From Anastrepha obliqua (taxonomy: Eukaryota > Arthropoda > Insecta > Diptera > Tephritidae): a stretch of DNA of 64,000 bases. The DNA lies in NCBI RefSeq assembly GCF_027943255.1, contig NC_072893.1:19180001-19244000 (forward strand), in the 5' to 3' direction. A program made the translations under genes and the position numbers. Numbering within the stretch: the stretch's first letter is position 1; each line of letters opens with the position of its first letter. Positions 19,232 through 31,371 of this stretch are shown here, in pieces. Under the pieces are notes generated by a model, which was not told the origin of the DNA, ran no database searches, and saw nothing but the letters and a program-made list of their open reading frames with translations.

Positions 19232-19858
19232 AATTTATTTATTTATTTGTCTTTGAATGGATACATTCTTACAGACTATGCTAAGCTAATGTACAATGGT
19301 TTAGTAGTTACTAAGAATAAAACGATTTAAGATGATTGACTAAGAAGCCATACGGCCATGTAAAATCAGCACCAGAAGAATTGAAAAACATATTTAAATC
19401 TGCACATGCCCTAGGAATTGGAGCATTCACCCCGTAGTTGGTTCTCGACAAGTCAATTTTAAAGGTTTCGTACTGTCGGAGCCTCATATTGGGTATATTA
19501 AATTGAATTTTACTTAAAAGGGAAGGACAATCAATAGATCCTGAAATGATACGAATAATAAATGAACACGATAGAATAGATCGTCTGCTATCAAGTGGTT
19601 TTAAGTCAATCAATAAACATCGAGAGCGGTACGATGGTACAGGTTCAGAAAAGTTTAAAGATCGGACCGCAAAACGAAGAAAAACTTTCTGAACTCTCTC
19701 AATCCGATTAGACAGACCTATTTGGTACAGTCTCCAAATAACAGCGGCATACTCTAATCTTGATCTAACAAAAGCACAATACAATGTTTTGAGAGTGTGT
19801 GAGTTGGTAAATGCAGAACAATTTCGGCATACGAATACTAGCATCGCATATGACTTTT
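19232..19858 (-). pseudogene. LINE (outer copy), C-terminal part and 3' end
   Basis: The minus strand reads SHTLKTLYCAFVRSRLEYAA, SNRIERVQKVFLRFAVRS, PVPSYRSRCLLIDLKPL and NYGVNAPIPRACADLNMFF, a LINE C-terminus. It is followed by a 3' tail of AAATAAATAAATAAAT at about 19227-19245 that abuts the coding sequence of the gene at 17702-19225. The same family is at 11380-12760 and 58095-61250. The copy is split by the LINE at 19860-23560; its reverse transcriptase part resumes at 23560. Confidence 0.75.
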
Positions 19859-19859
19859 G

Positions 19860-22800
19860 TTGTTGTTGTTTTAACAGTAATGGTAGCCTGTCAGTGTAGG
19901 GCATATTACCGGTCGTCTTCGTCTAGCTCATCTAGGGGTAGGCCCATGAAACATGCTGTTTCGATAGGTTGGGTCCAGAGGGAGAGGGGTGTTAGATGGG
20001 TCGGTTTTAGGGGGCATGTGAAGAGGTGGTTAGTGTCGTGCGGGGTACCTTCATATGCCGGACATGTGTTTGGAATGTCGGGGTCAATTCTGGATATGTA
20101 GGAGTTTAATTGTGCCAATGTTACATGAGTCTCACGGGGAAGCTGGAGCTCTTCGTCTGCAGTAGGTGGTGGTTGGACTCCGATTACGGCATTCACAGGA
20201 CGGGAGTTCATGAAGGTGGTGACGGTCTACCGGTGGATGTCGTTTATTGACTGTCTAAATACTGTCCGGTCCAGTAGATTGCGGTCAGTTTTGTCCTGGA
20301 TTTCGTCAGCGTAGTTTAAAAGGTGTCTCCTGACGTGCCTGGGAGGCAGCTCGGCCTCAAGCAGGTGTCTGCAAGGGTGAAACCTGCAGAAACTGTTTGC
20401 TGAGTAGCTTATTGTTCTCCTTTACTGGGAGCATTTGTGCCTCGTTATGAAGGTGTTGGAGAGGGGGCATCAGGAGACAACCGGTCGCTGGCTGAATGAC
20501 AGTTTTTTGACATGTCTGTAGCTTTATCCACTGCGTGTCACTAGTTCCAGGCGACCAGATAGGCGCAGCATAGTTCAGAACCGGCCGACCAATTGCCTTA
20601 AATGTAGAAAGCAACAGACCTTTGTCTTTGCCCCAAGTGCTGCCCGCAAGCGATTTGAGGACCTTATTGCGATTTTGGACTTTAGTGGCAATAGCGGTTG
20701 TGTGCGCAGAGAAGGAGAGCAAGCTGTCAGAGGTTACACCCAAAATTTTGGGGTGGTTTACCGTCGGACAAGCTTGACCTCCTTTGTCCAGGTGGTAAAG
20801 AGGGTCGCCGTGGACTTGGTGGGGGAAAGTTGGAGATCCCTCGCAGTGAAAAAGAGAAAGGTCGGTGAGGTAGTTGTTCACTTTGGAACATGAGCCATCG
20901 ATGTCATTGCCCGACGCCATTATCGTACAGTCGTCAGCGTATGAGATCAGGGAATCTCCCGCTGGTGGTTGGGGAACTTCGAGATATAGAAGTTGAACAG
21001 CAAGGGAGAAAGGACATCACCCTGCGGTACACCATGCTTAATCTTCCTCTGCTTTGATGTTTGATCTCAAAAAATCACTGACGAGTGCCGACCGCTCAGG
21101 TAGTTTGCGGACCACCTCTTCAGCCCTGGCGGGAGTGTCGACTGATAAATATCATCTAGTAGCGTGGAATGGCTGACTGTGTCGAAAGCCTTCTTCAGGT
21201 CCAACGCTACTAGGGCAGACCTCTCGCAGGGGCGGTTTTGGTTAAACCCGCGATTTATCTGGGCGTTTATGGTGGTGAGTGCAGTGGTGGTGCTGTGCAC
21301 TCGTCGGAATCCGTGCTGATGTGGGGCTGGGGCCAGGTGTTTCGTGTAGAGTGGGAGTAGGAGGGCTTCAAGTGTCTTCACTACTGGGGAAAGGAGAGTT
21401 ATCGGCCGATAAGACTCCCCTTGGTTGGCGGATTTTCCAGGTTTCAGTAGTGGGACCACTCTCCCTGCTTTCCACTTGTCAAGGATGATGAGAGTGGCCA
21501 GGGACAGATTGAAGACCCTTGTGAGGAATCCTACTCCCAGGGTCCCAGATGCTTCAGCATCAGCGCGTTTAATCCGTTTGGGTCAATGGCTTTCGATGAT
21601 TTCGACTTGTTGATGGCCCCCTGAACCTCATCACCGGAGAAAGTGGCGCACTGTCGTTCTTCAGTTTGTGCAGCCTTCTGGTAGCACGACGTTTGGTTCT
21701 GTCGCCCGGAGGATGCAGCCGTCTAAAATAGCTCGCGCATCTCTTCGGGTCCGACGAAGTGCAACCGTTGAAGGTGATAGCCACCTTGTCGTTGTGCTTC
21801 GTCGTGTTCGACAGGGACCTAACGGTGGACCAGAGCTTACTCACCCCAGAGGTGAGGTTACAGGTCTTCAGGTGCTCGACCCATTTGGTCCGCTTATGTT
21901 GATTTACCAGTTGCCGGATCTCCAAATTGAGATCCCTTATGCGGGGATCCCCGGGATCGGCCTGGCGTAGGTCACGCTCGTTTGCTAAACTGGCTGCTTC
22001 GGCTGGGAAATGAGGACGAATGTCCTTGTAACTTCCAGCTGGAATGAAGCGAGCCGCAGCAGCTGTGAGCACCTTGCTGAATGCGCGTTTGCCTACGCGC
22101 ACATCAGTGGGGATGGGAAGAGCGGCGAAGGTGTCCTCGATAAATTTGGTGAAGCTGGCCGAATTAGCTTTTTTAAAGTTAAAGTAGGACCGATGATTCG
22201 CGGAAACAAAGTCGGCAGGTCTCTCAATCGAGACGATAATGGGCAAGTGGTCTGATGCAAGCGATCACGTTATGCTATTTATCAGACCCGCGCTAGCTAT
22301 TGTTAGGTCAGGTGAGCTGCTGCAATTGCCCACTACCCAGGTGTGGGCGTCACCGTTCACAGTGCTGAATGTCGAATCGTCTATTTGCTCTGCCAATTGC
22401 TGTCCCCTACGATCATTTGGCAGGCTTGAATGCCAAAGGTCGTGATGCGCATTGAAGTCACCTACAACCAATCGGTTCTCACCTCTGATGAGCGCACCTA
22501 TATCAGGGTGATATCCTGCCGGGCAGCAGGTGACAGGGGGTGTATAGACGTTAAATATTTCGAGCTCGGATTCGCCTGCCCGGACAGCTATGCCATGACA
22601 TTCTAAGGTGCTGTCCCTGCCGTCAATGCCTTCATCGATGAGACGATACTGCACTGTGTGGTGGACTATAAACGCTAGGCCACCACCATTGTCTCGCTTG
22701 CGATCGTGTCTGTGCACGTAATAGCCATCCCTGGTGATCAGAGAGGACCTAGCGTGAGCTTGGTTTCCTGGACCGCAGCTATTTTGATACTTTGTCGGCT

Positions 22801-23560
22801 CATAAAGTCAACTATCTCGTCGACCTTGCACGTGAGTCCGTTGCAGTTGAATTGTAGAAGCTTGAAGCTTCTCGGTAATGTCGTTGTAACTCGGGGGGTG
22901 AGGGACGCGTGGGGTTGTCTACGTTGGACCTGCTGCGCAATCCGCTGTGGTCGTTGCGACCTGATGGTGGTGAGCGGCCGCGTCTCAGGAGGCGGTAGCG
23001 GGTGCAGGGCTCTCCAGCAGGGGGCAACGTAGGCAGTTGTCCACTCACGGGTGGTGCGCAGGCCGGAACATCTCCGAAACTGGCACCACCCATTGCAAGA
23101 ATTGCATTGGACTGATACCAGATTCCGAGGTATTACGGTCTGACACACGGAACAGACTGTGCGGGGGACCAGGAGCTGCTGGTTTGTCCCCGCACTGGGG
23201 TTGGAGCAGGAAAGAATGGGATGGGTCGAGTCGGGGGAGTTGTGTTGCTCCGATAGGCTCCTTACCGTGGAGGTGTGGGTTGCGGTGGCGGTTAGTAGTG
23301 CCGGCCTATCAGGGGGAGTAGTAGCCGTGGAGGCATCAGACGCCTGCTGACGGGAGCAACACGTGGCCACATACCGTGTGGACCACTCCCTATGTGTCTT
23401 AAGGCCTGAACAGGTCTTAAGGTGGCTCCACCCGTTGCACTTGTTACACCTAACTGAGGTGGAGTTCGGGTGAAGCCGTTTATGGCAACGCTGCAAGGAT
23501 TTGCTCCTGTGACGTAAGGGGTGGGATGATATGTTGTTCACTATGATTTGATCCACGACA
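19860..23560 (-). mobile_element. Nested LINE with PHD-like fingers, endonuclease and reverse transcriptase
   Basis: Nearly 3.7 kb on the minus strand. The N-terminus carries two PHD-like Cys/His fingers (CNKCNGWSHLKTCSG and CNSCNGWCQFRRCSG). The APE-type endonuclease shows QFNCNGLTCKVDEIVDF, the glutamate in VQETKL, VVGDFNAHHDLW and ASDHLPII. The reverse transcriptase shows YRPITLLSPVVKTLEALL, HGFRRVHSTTTAL, LVALDLKKAFDTVSH, HGVPQGDVLSPLL and YADD in LISYADDCTIM. A C-terminal zinc motif CPAYEGTPHDTNHLFTC precedes the stop at 19906. A CAA-rich tail lies at about 19858-19875. Frameshifts between 22738 and 20211 and a TGA just before ASDHLPII make it inactive. Sequence style suggests the Jockey superfamily; the clade is not resolved. 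GC content is clearly above the surroundings. Confidence 0.85.
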
Positions 23561-23900
23561 AAAACGTGGAGCTTCGACAAGAGTATTCGGTGCGATACTT
23601 TGTCAAACGCTTTAGAGAAGTCTGTATAAATTGTATCAACTTAAGAATTGTTCTGGAAGGCTGAAATGCAAGTACTCATTCAAAATAGACAAATTAGTGA
23701 CAGTGGAGCGATTTGCAACGAAACCATGCTGTTTGGTGGATATTAGGTCTTTGACAGCAAAATATAACTTATCATTCACAGTTACCTCAAAAAGTTTTGA
23801 GACAGATGAAAGCTTCGAAATCGGTCTGTAATTGCTAACATCGTTTCTATTTCCACTCTAAAATATAGGCGTAACGGAAGTAATTTTCCAAGACGGCGTT
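23560..23900 (-). pseudogene. LINE (outer copy), reverse transcriptase start
   Basis: The minus strand reads NDVSNYRPISKLSSVSKLFE, STKQHGFVANRSTVTNLS and KAFDKVSHRILLSKLHVF, the reverse transcriptase entry motifs of the same LINE family as 19232-19858. The break inside KAFDKVSHRILLSKL is where the second LINE inserted. Similarity stops near 23900, so this copy is 5' truncated. At least one frameshift is present. Confidence 0.7.
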
Positions 23901-25600
23901 GCGCCTTTTCTCCTTTTTATATGGAAATTTTATTAACCTGATAGTTTAATGACTCCTCAGTGGAGTTTAATAAATTTAAATTTCTAGTAATTATCTCGTT
24001 TTGTTTTTAAATTAAACATTTGCTGGCTTTAATTAAATAAAAAATAAAAATATTAAAAATAAATCGCTTCTAATTGAAATTACTTGATTTACTATTTAGC
24101 AAAGTGTGCCAGCGTTCCAAATCTTCTGCTGCCTGCGATAATTAATTTATCACAATCAACTTAGTCCACATGTTTGCCCTAGAAAACTTTCGTGGAATTT
24201 CCTAACAACTTTCCTCCAGTCAATCACTTACGAATATTACAGCACTTGACCACTCGCCGTCGGTAAAAGGTATTTGGCTTAAATTATTGCAAAACTTGGT
24301 CAGTTAAAGGGCCATATTTACTCTGCAATCTGTGTAAATAAGGAAAAGTTCAAGTACTGAAAGAAAAGCAGAAACGGAGTGTAACAAAAACAGATCGTCA
24401 TTAGCAAGTGCTCGGATGACAACTTCATCTATGTACATATGTAGTGGTACATTGGGGGCAAGGCATCAGCAACACACCTAACTTTCTCCCGTTTAATGAT
24501 TGTTGGCGCTTCATTGTCTCGTCCAGATGTTGCACCATTGATGGCGATTATTCTATTTTCTGCTGCGATGAGAAAAGTTCGTGCAATCAACACTGTGGCA
24601 TTGCATTGCATTGAAGGCCCAAGTGTCGCACCAGCTGATTGCTAATTTTGATAATTGATTCCATGATTAGTCAGACTGCAGTGAGGAGAGATTTTGCTTA
24701 ATTAAATAACAAAAATACTTTGCTCTATTATCGAAAATTATTTGTTTTTGTATAAAAATGTTGGGAGTTAAGGGTTTCAGTAACTAAAGAGTTCAGTTTA
24801 ATTTGCGTAGCTGGAATTTTATGCGCTTCACATTTATTTACGTAAAAAAAGCATCGACTTATTGCTGACAAAATCGTTAAGCTATCATCATGGTGAAAAA
24901 AACTCAGAAGGTATAGCCAATATCAGACCGTTTACCGACTCTCCGCGTATTGGAAAGAATCAGTTGATTGGCTGATGTAAGCGGGGTGACGAACAAATGT
25001 TAATAAAAATGAAAGGGAATACAATTAAGATCAATTTTGCCGAATACCGTACTAGTCCAGAAAGTCTGAGTCTCTTTTTAAGGGAGGGTTGACGTTTTAA
25101 AATTTTGTGTGAAAGTGCGAATAGATAACCGATAATATTTATTATTATATGTATGTATAATATATAAAACGACTTCAAATAAAAATTCTGTTCTAAGTTT
25201 TCTTGAACAGAATTTAAAGAGTAAATTTTGTGTGGTACATTTTAACCCTCTAACACCTATCTAAATGTGCATTTTCGGCACTATCTCAAGACAAGTGTAA
25301 TCAAAGTTCATTAAAAACGGCAGTGAGAGGGTTAAATTGTTCTACAGAAGTTTTCAGTAAACAATTTTACTGGGGATCACGGAAGAGGAAAAACTCGTAC
25401 TGGTTATTGTGAGGGCGTAAGAACACTTTGTCCGAAAGCTTTTTTTGTTTTTTGACTGGAAGGGGAATCTTATATAGATACCGCTAATATATACAACATG
25501 CGTGTTGCCCGCCTACTATACTGTACACCTGCGTGCAAAACCGCCAACTCCAGCACCTCCACCACTTTCCTTGCGGGCCTACTTCAACCCACTATTACTT
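23900..25600. other. Intergenic stretch without recognised genes
   Basis: AT-rich sequence with (ATAAA)-type runs near 24030-24060. The frames at 24429-24611 and 24960-25178 show no known motif. Nothing further is supported. Confidence 0.45.
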
Positions 25601-26070
25601 TGCAGAGTTAATTAGATATACTTTAGTATGTTCAAAGCCTCGTAAATTTCTATCGGCCATTGTCTTTCATTTGCCCTTTTTGAATTCTGGTAGCATACGC
25701 AGCTACCTTTTAAATTTTGATGTGTACTTCCTGCCATAACGGGCGGACAGTGGAAATTGACATTTTCCCCATCTTCTTCTGCATTGATGTACACAGGGTA
25801 GTAAGGGTTGTAATCATTCCCCAACCTATGCAGGTATTTTCTGAATTCTCCTTGTGCTGATGGGAAGTGCGTCACATGGTAGCTTGCACCGCTTAAACTC
25901 CAATTTAACCATAACTGTAAGTCATAAATAAGTTGATAGGTCGATCGCCCTTTGTTGGATGTGTTCTATCTTTTTAGTCAACAACAATTTCCTCTTCTTT
26001 AACTGCCTTTGTACTTATTTCCAGCTCGGCCGCGCATCTGTCGTAGATCCCTTTGATCTCATCCGCGAGT
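25600..26070 (-). pseudogene. LINE C-terminal zinc-knuckle fragment
   Basis: Minus frame 25612-25875 contains GEFRKYLHRLGNDYNPYYPV, then EEDGENVNFHCPPVM, resembling the GHGxFxxYLHRF...CPxC...EDAEHVxFHCP ending of RNase H-type LINEs, with the CxxC pair degraded to YxxY. Upstream on the same strand (25980-26070) ADILADEIKGIYDRCAAELE fits the preceding linker. It is a short, broken fragment. Confidence 0.55.
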
Positions 26071-26479
26071 ATATCGGCTGGTATTACATATAGCTGCTAT
26101 CACAAATGTCTCATCATCAGAGATAGGGAAAATAGTTTCCTTCTGTTATTTATGAATTTCGTCACATTTGTCCAGACTGGCCGCAATTTTCATCTGATAG
26201 ACCTTGCGCCACCAATGTTAGGTAACATCCCTAAACGATTCGCTTAGATGTTCGCTGCTTTATTAAATCATATATGAGCTTTAAAGTTGAGTCTGCTGCC
26301 GATCCTGACGCCTAAATGCTTACACATTTGTCATAGAAACATTGTAAACTAACATTGTAAATTAGAGAAGAGAGTTTGATTTTTGAGTCGCTTTCGTTCT
26401 CTGTGAGCCACAATTTATAGACCAATGAGACACATTTTTGAATTTAGAAATTCCGTCCCTGATGTATACTTTAAGTTTT

Positions 26480-26994
26480 GTTATATGACGTGTGGGTAAA
26501 CACCATCGCTACGTGATTTTTGTGACCGGGCATATCATAAAAAAGGGGTTCTGTTTTATTGTTCATCATTTACTTGTGGATATGAGCCTCAAGAAATTGT
26601 TCGATCTGGACGACCATCCAAGACAAATAGTGATGTTTTGCGATCCATGTTGGAAATGTATTATTTCCATAGACTTGGATTTAACAAGTCGAGAAATTGC
26701 AGAAGAGTTTGGCTCTCATCATACAACTGTTGGAGATCACATTAAATCTCTTGGGTTTGTGTTAAAGCAAAACGTTTGGGCTACGCCTAAATTAATGGAA
26801 ACAAATTTGTCTGATCGTGTAAGAATTTGTTCATCACATCTGATTAGACACAATGTGGAGCCTTTTTGGACAAGTTGATTAATGGAGATGAAAAGTGGAT
26901 TCTTTACGAGAATATTAAGAGAAAAAAATCTTTTTACAAACCAGGAACATCATCAGCAACAGTTCCAAAACCAAGTATCCATCACCGAAAAGTA
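26480..26994 (+). pseudogene. Mariner fragment interrupted by a maT element
   Basis: The plus strand gives VRSGRPSK, then LTSREIAEEFGSHHTTVGDH, IKSLGFVLKQNVWATPK, NLSDRVRICSSHL and, after a frameshift at about 26878, LINGDEKWILYENIKRK with the first catalytic aspartate, then PGTSSATVPKPSIH. It stops exactly at the TA where the maT element begins. A second fragment of the same family is at 29850-29975. The remaining catalytic domain was not found beyond the maT insertion. Confidence 0.7.
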
Positions 26995-28265
26995 CAGGGT
27001 CGTGTAACCAATTAAAAAGGCGATAAATTTAGTTTGGAAGCTTTTTTTTATTCAATTCAAAGCAAAAAATGTGTGAAAATAATATAAAATTACGAATCGA
27101 TTTACTTTTGCTCGATACAACCACCTTTTGCTTTGGCTATGGCCTTGAGACGGTTCAGAAATGAATCGCAAGCTGCCCGAATGTGACTTGCAGGTATTTT
27201 GGCCCACTAGCGGACAATGACTTTTTTCAGCGCCTCGAGATTGGTGAATCTTTTAGTTCGGACTTTGCTCTCCAAAATGGCCCAAAGAGAATAATCCATC
27301 GGATTCGCTTGTGGTAAATTTGGGGGCCATTGTGTGGACGTTATGAAGTTCGGAACGTTGTTTTTTAGCCATTCTTGGTTCACTCGAGCTTTGTGAGATG
27401 GTGCCGAGTCCTGTTGAAACGTCTCAATGAAACGGCTTCAAAGCAACCTCCAGAATACTTTCACGATAATATTTCACATTTACCTTGACGCCAGGCTCAA
27501 TGAAAACGATTGGAGAGCGCTCATCTGCGGTTACAGCGACCCAACCACTACCTGTGGCGGGTGCTGTCTCCTGGTGGCCAATCGATGACTCAAATTCTCG
27601 TATGAACGGTCGGTCAAATAAACCATATGGTTTTGGGGAGTTTACGAATTGGTTAATTTGGAAAATTTTCTCATCAGAAAACGTTGTTAGGAAATTGACC
27701 GCTTTGGGCCGAGCGAAGCACCTCCTTCGCTCTCTCAAGTCTGACTTGTTGCTGTTTTGGTGTGAGAATAAGCGCCTTTTGAATCTTGTCAGCTTTGACT
27801 TTGAGATCATTTTTCAGTATGCGGCGGATGCTACGGTCAGATATTTTCAGTTCTTTCGCGATTTGATTGGCACTTCGTCGGGATTTCGCACAAGTCGCTT
27901 CTTCACTTTTTGAACCATTTCACGTGACGTTGCAGTCTTTTGATGACCACCTCTATGACGTTTCCCGATACTACCAGTGTCACTGTAACGGGTAAATGTG
28001 CGATAAACAAAAACTTTATTTACTTTAAGGTGCTCTAGTTCACGAGCAGTCGCTGGTTGTGATTTTCCAGCCAAATATACAATCACACTTTTACGTTGGA
28101 AATCCATTACTGATTTTCTTTTTTCGTTTACTCTCGGAAAAATGCTTCCGCGCGCTTGTAAACAATACTCTGGACTGTCAACTATGCAACTAACAGGCAG
28201 CTGATGCCCGTGCATCACCTGCGCGAGCGGTCTGAAGTTGGTTACAATTCGAGTGACGGACCCTG
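26995..28265 (-). mobile_element. maT (DD37D mariner-like) transposon, complete ends, broken gene
   Basis: 1271 bp bounded by TA (26993-26994 and 28266-28267), with inverted ends starting CAGGGTC. Transposase on the minus strand: KSVIVYLAGKSQPATAREL, REMVQKVKKRLVRNP, the first aspartate in TFSDEKIFQINQF, FIREFESSIGHQETAPATGS, the second in FQQDSAPSHKARVNQEW, then NPMDYSLWAILESKV and a tail KAKGGCIEQK. There are 37 residues between the second and third aspartates, the maT signature. Frameshifts near 27850, 27750 and 27430 break the gene. A close relative with its own ends is at 54290-55598. Confidence 0.85.
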
Positions 28266-28267
28266 TA

Positions 28268-29848
28268 ACTAAAAAGTTCCAGGTCATGAAATTTCAAACG
28301 ATCATCGCACAAAATGAAACAAGAAAATAACGATTAAATTGGTCAAAGTGCATTACTTTTATTTCACATTAAAAACCAGAAATTACCCTCCGGCCAATCC
28401 CTTAATTACCCAACAATATTCGAATAACTTACAGTTCTGTGGCCCAAGCGCGAAAGGTAATTTATCTGCTCAACTAAAGGAATTAATTTATTTCAGTTAC
28501 CAGTTTTGACGAGCGCGTGGTTGCCACCACTTACAAATAAATTCAATTCAATCGTGTGAAAGTCCAACATACCTCAAATTTCCGGCAGCCGGAAGAGCCT
28601 TAAAGTTTCCGCACAAATTCGTTGTAACATCTGCGCGCACCCACACACACATACATCCATACACAAGTACGATGAAGGATGCGCACGCTTATGAGAGATA
28701 GAAATGGGTTAACTGTGAAAAGCGAGCGTAGTTGCAGAATGAATGAAGCGCCACACTTTACAGATGATTAATTTACAATGCTGAGTTGGCAGTAAAATGA
28801 AAAACAAGGAAAAATTATTGAATTTTTGTACACAATTAAGTGTTTTTCGCTGTCAGTGTTGGCTCTGTTAGAGTTCATTATAAATTGAACGAGGACAATC
28901 GAAAAAGAAAAAAGAAAAAATAAAATAACAAAAATGTGGAAAAATGTTGATGGAAAAGTTGCAAAGTTTATTTGCATATAATGACTATGTACATATGTAC
29001 ATGAGTATCTAGGCTTCACCTTTTTCCGCTTGCCTTCCCCACTGCGTTCACAGCATCATTCATTTCACAGGCGCATTTTGCTGGTTGCTTGCACACCGAT
29101 GCGAAATAAAAACAAAACTATGATATTTTCACAGTTGGGTACCTTCAATCGAATCCTTTTTTGTTGTTGTTGCTGCTGTTTCATAAAAGCCACTCGGTCA
29201 TGCAAATGTTTAGCAAAGCCACAGTGGGATATGTATGTGAGTGTATGTGTGCGCTTGTAAGTGAAATTATGCATTTATAAATACATACATACATGTGTGT
29301 GTTTATATTTGAATTCGACACAAGTTTGATTGACAGGCGCTGGTGTGCAATGCACCGAATTTCTCTGCGGTTGAATTTATAAATTCGGCTTGATTTGAGA
29401 ATATTTCCATATTTTGACCGCAGCAAAAACTAGTCACTTTTTGTGTTTGCTGGTTTGCCTACTGATATGTGCCAAATGGCTTTTGGTGGCTATCATGTGG
29501 CTTCGGTGGCGAACGTCATGGTCAATAGGCATGCCTGCAATTGCGCGCGACCTACCAGTGTGTACGAATAGGGGCTTTCATTAGCTGCGCTCGAATTTTA
29601 AAATAAAAAAAAACAAAAAGTTTGAGTGAAATGCCCACAAATAAAAAAAAAAAAACTAAAAAAATGAGTTTTATTTAATATTTTTTTATTATTGTAATTT
29701 TTATTTTTTGTACTAAAAAAAAATAATAATTTTCAATTATTGGTTGGAGAGAGAGTTCTGTCGTATTTTAAATAGGCAGGTAATTTTTCTTGTAAGTAAA
29801 AAAACAAACACTTGGGTAACGAGTCATTATCTTTTTACCTGCTGTATA
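28268..29848. other. Intergenic stretch
   Basis: AT-rich with GT/CA-rich microsatellite-like segments (28640-28670, 29225-29310) and a GTTGTTGTTGCTGCTG run at 29163-29179. Open frames here are low-complexity. No gene or element end was recognised. Confidence 0.45.
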
Positions 29849-29849
29849 A

Positions 29850-29976
29850 TAACAGGACCCCTGTTTTACCGTTCATCATTTAGTTGCAGATCTGAGCCTC
29901 CACGAAAGTGATCGATCTGGACGACCATCCAAGATCAATAATGACGTTTTGCGATCCATATTGGAAATGTGTTGCG
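29850..29976 (+). pseudogene. Mariner N-terminal fragment
   Basis: Nearly the same sequence as 26530-26660: the helix-turn-helix linker DRSGRPSKINNDVLRSILEM. It is cut off at 29976, where another mariner has inserted at TA. The continuation beyond 31075 was not found. Confidence 0.6.
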
Positions 29977-29978
29977 TA

Positions 29979-31073
29979 CGAGGTGGCTCACTAAATAAGG
30001 GAATTTCCATTTTTCTCAGAAAATATTTATTTATTCATAAATTTCTATTTTATCTTCTTCAAAGTAGTCCCCCTGAGATAGTAGTCCCACTTGTGCCAGC
30101 ATTTTTTTTTTGCCAATCCTCGGAGCAGTTCTGATATGCACTTTTTGGTATGTCCTTGAGCTCTCTTAGCGATTCGATTCTTTAACCGTCGCAAAACGCC
30201 ATCCTTTCATGGGTCTCTTCAATCTTGGGAACAGGAATAAGTCGCAGAGGGCCAAATCTGGTGAATACGGTGGCTGAGGCATGATAACGGTGTGGTTTTT
30301 GGCCAAATAATCTCTCGCAAGTAAAGATGAATCGAAGAAAACTGTGAACAAAACCTTGACATTTCATCCAACTTGGCGTGCTTTTTTTGGTCTTGGCTCT
30401 CTTGGACTCTTCCATTGGGGCGATTAGGCTTTAGATTCGATGTCATAACCATCCACCCGTGAGTCATCATCAGTTATGACCCTTTAAACCCCTTTATGAC
30501 CTATATGACCTTGAACGATGCTTATGCGACGTTGTTTTTGGCCAGAACTCAGCAATTTTGGAACGAACTTCGCTGCCACGCATGAGCCCACAGATATGCC
30601 GACATCCTCAGCAACTTCTCTAATTGTGATTCGACGATTCTCTCTAACAATTTTCTTCACTTACTCAACATTTTCATCGATTGTTGATGTACTGAGGCAT
30701 ACAGAGCGGGCATCGTCATTCACATCTTCTCGACCTTCTGTGAAAAGTTTGTACCACTTGCCATTTTTTTGACTCAGATCACTCTCACCGTATACTGTGA
30801 GCATTTCGAGTGTTTTTGAGCACTTAATTCCATTTTTACACAAAATTTGACGAATCTTCATCGAACCATTTTTTTGGATAGCATAAAATCGCCGAATACG
30901 CAAAACTCTTGTCTTATTTATGCCTTTCACAAACAAACTAAACATCCTTTATTGCTAAAACCGTGAACATATCTTCCAGACGTTCAAGACGACAACATAA
31001 AAAAAATAATAATCGAAAGACGAATGTAGCCCTAGAAATTTGAAACTTCACCTTATTTTTTGAAGACACCTCG
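29979..31073 (-). mobile_element. Internally deleted mariner with both terminal repeats
   Basis: 1095 bp between TA dinucleotides (29977-29978 and 31074-31075). Both inverted ends begin CGAGGTG and continue to AAATAAGG. The minus strand encodes MKIRQILCKNGIKCSKTLEM, then NGKWYKLFTEGREDVNDDAR and ENRRITIREVAEDV. Near 30290-30345 comes LLARDYLAKNHTVIMPQP, PYSPDLALCDLFLFPRLK and KGWRFATVKE. The piece with the second aspartate (HDNAPAH region) is missing and frames shift near 30470. An intact family member would encode about 340 residues. Confidence 0.8.
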
Positions 31074-31075
31074 TA

Positions 31076-31370
31076 TACTCCTTGTTAGATTTCCGGCTAA
31101 GCGCCTCATCCAATTTATGATGCGCGACTTCAAATTCTTCTGCAAATGGTGTGAAACACAGTTTTACACCGCCTCCGAATGGCAGATGGTTTTTTATGAG
31201 AAGGCCATTGGCTGTCGAGGGGCTGCTGCTATTAGAAAAATGATTTTCTGTCATTTGGTGTTTCATGTCCGGAGATTCGAGCCTGTACACTTCCGAATGG
31301 TAGCACGTACAAACACATCCGGCTACGGCGGCCACTCGATGACGTGTGTGGAATATAATTTCGCGCAAAT
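31076..31370 (-). mobile_element. tRNA-derived SINE, copy 1
   Basis: On the minus strand an RNA polymerase III A box (GCCGTAGCCGGATGTG, 31316-31333) and B box (GGCTCGAATCTCC, 31271-31283) are spaced as in a tRNA gene. A body containing CATCTGCCATTCGGAGGC follows. The same body occurs at 49650-49900 and 52590-52760. The tRNA-like head lacks a foldable complete tRNA, so this is a retroposon, not a tRNA gene. Confidence 0.7.
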
Positions 31371-31371
31371 A

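Noticed and set aside
19811..20101. Plus-strand frames in the 19.8-23.4 kb region (several of 60-108 codons)
   Set aside because: Shadows of the minus-strand LINE, whose higher GC content makes long antisense frames likely.
31271..31333. Possible tRNA gene (A and B boxes)
   Set aside because: The boxes are present but no complete cloverleaf forms, and the following body is shared with two other SINE-like copies.
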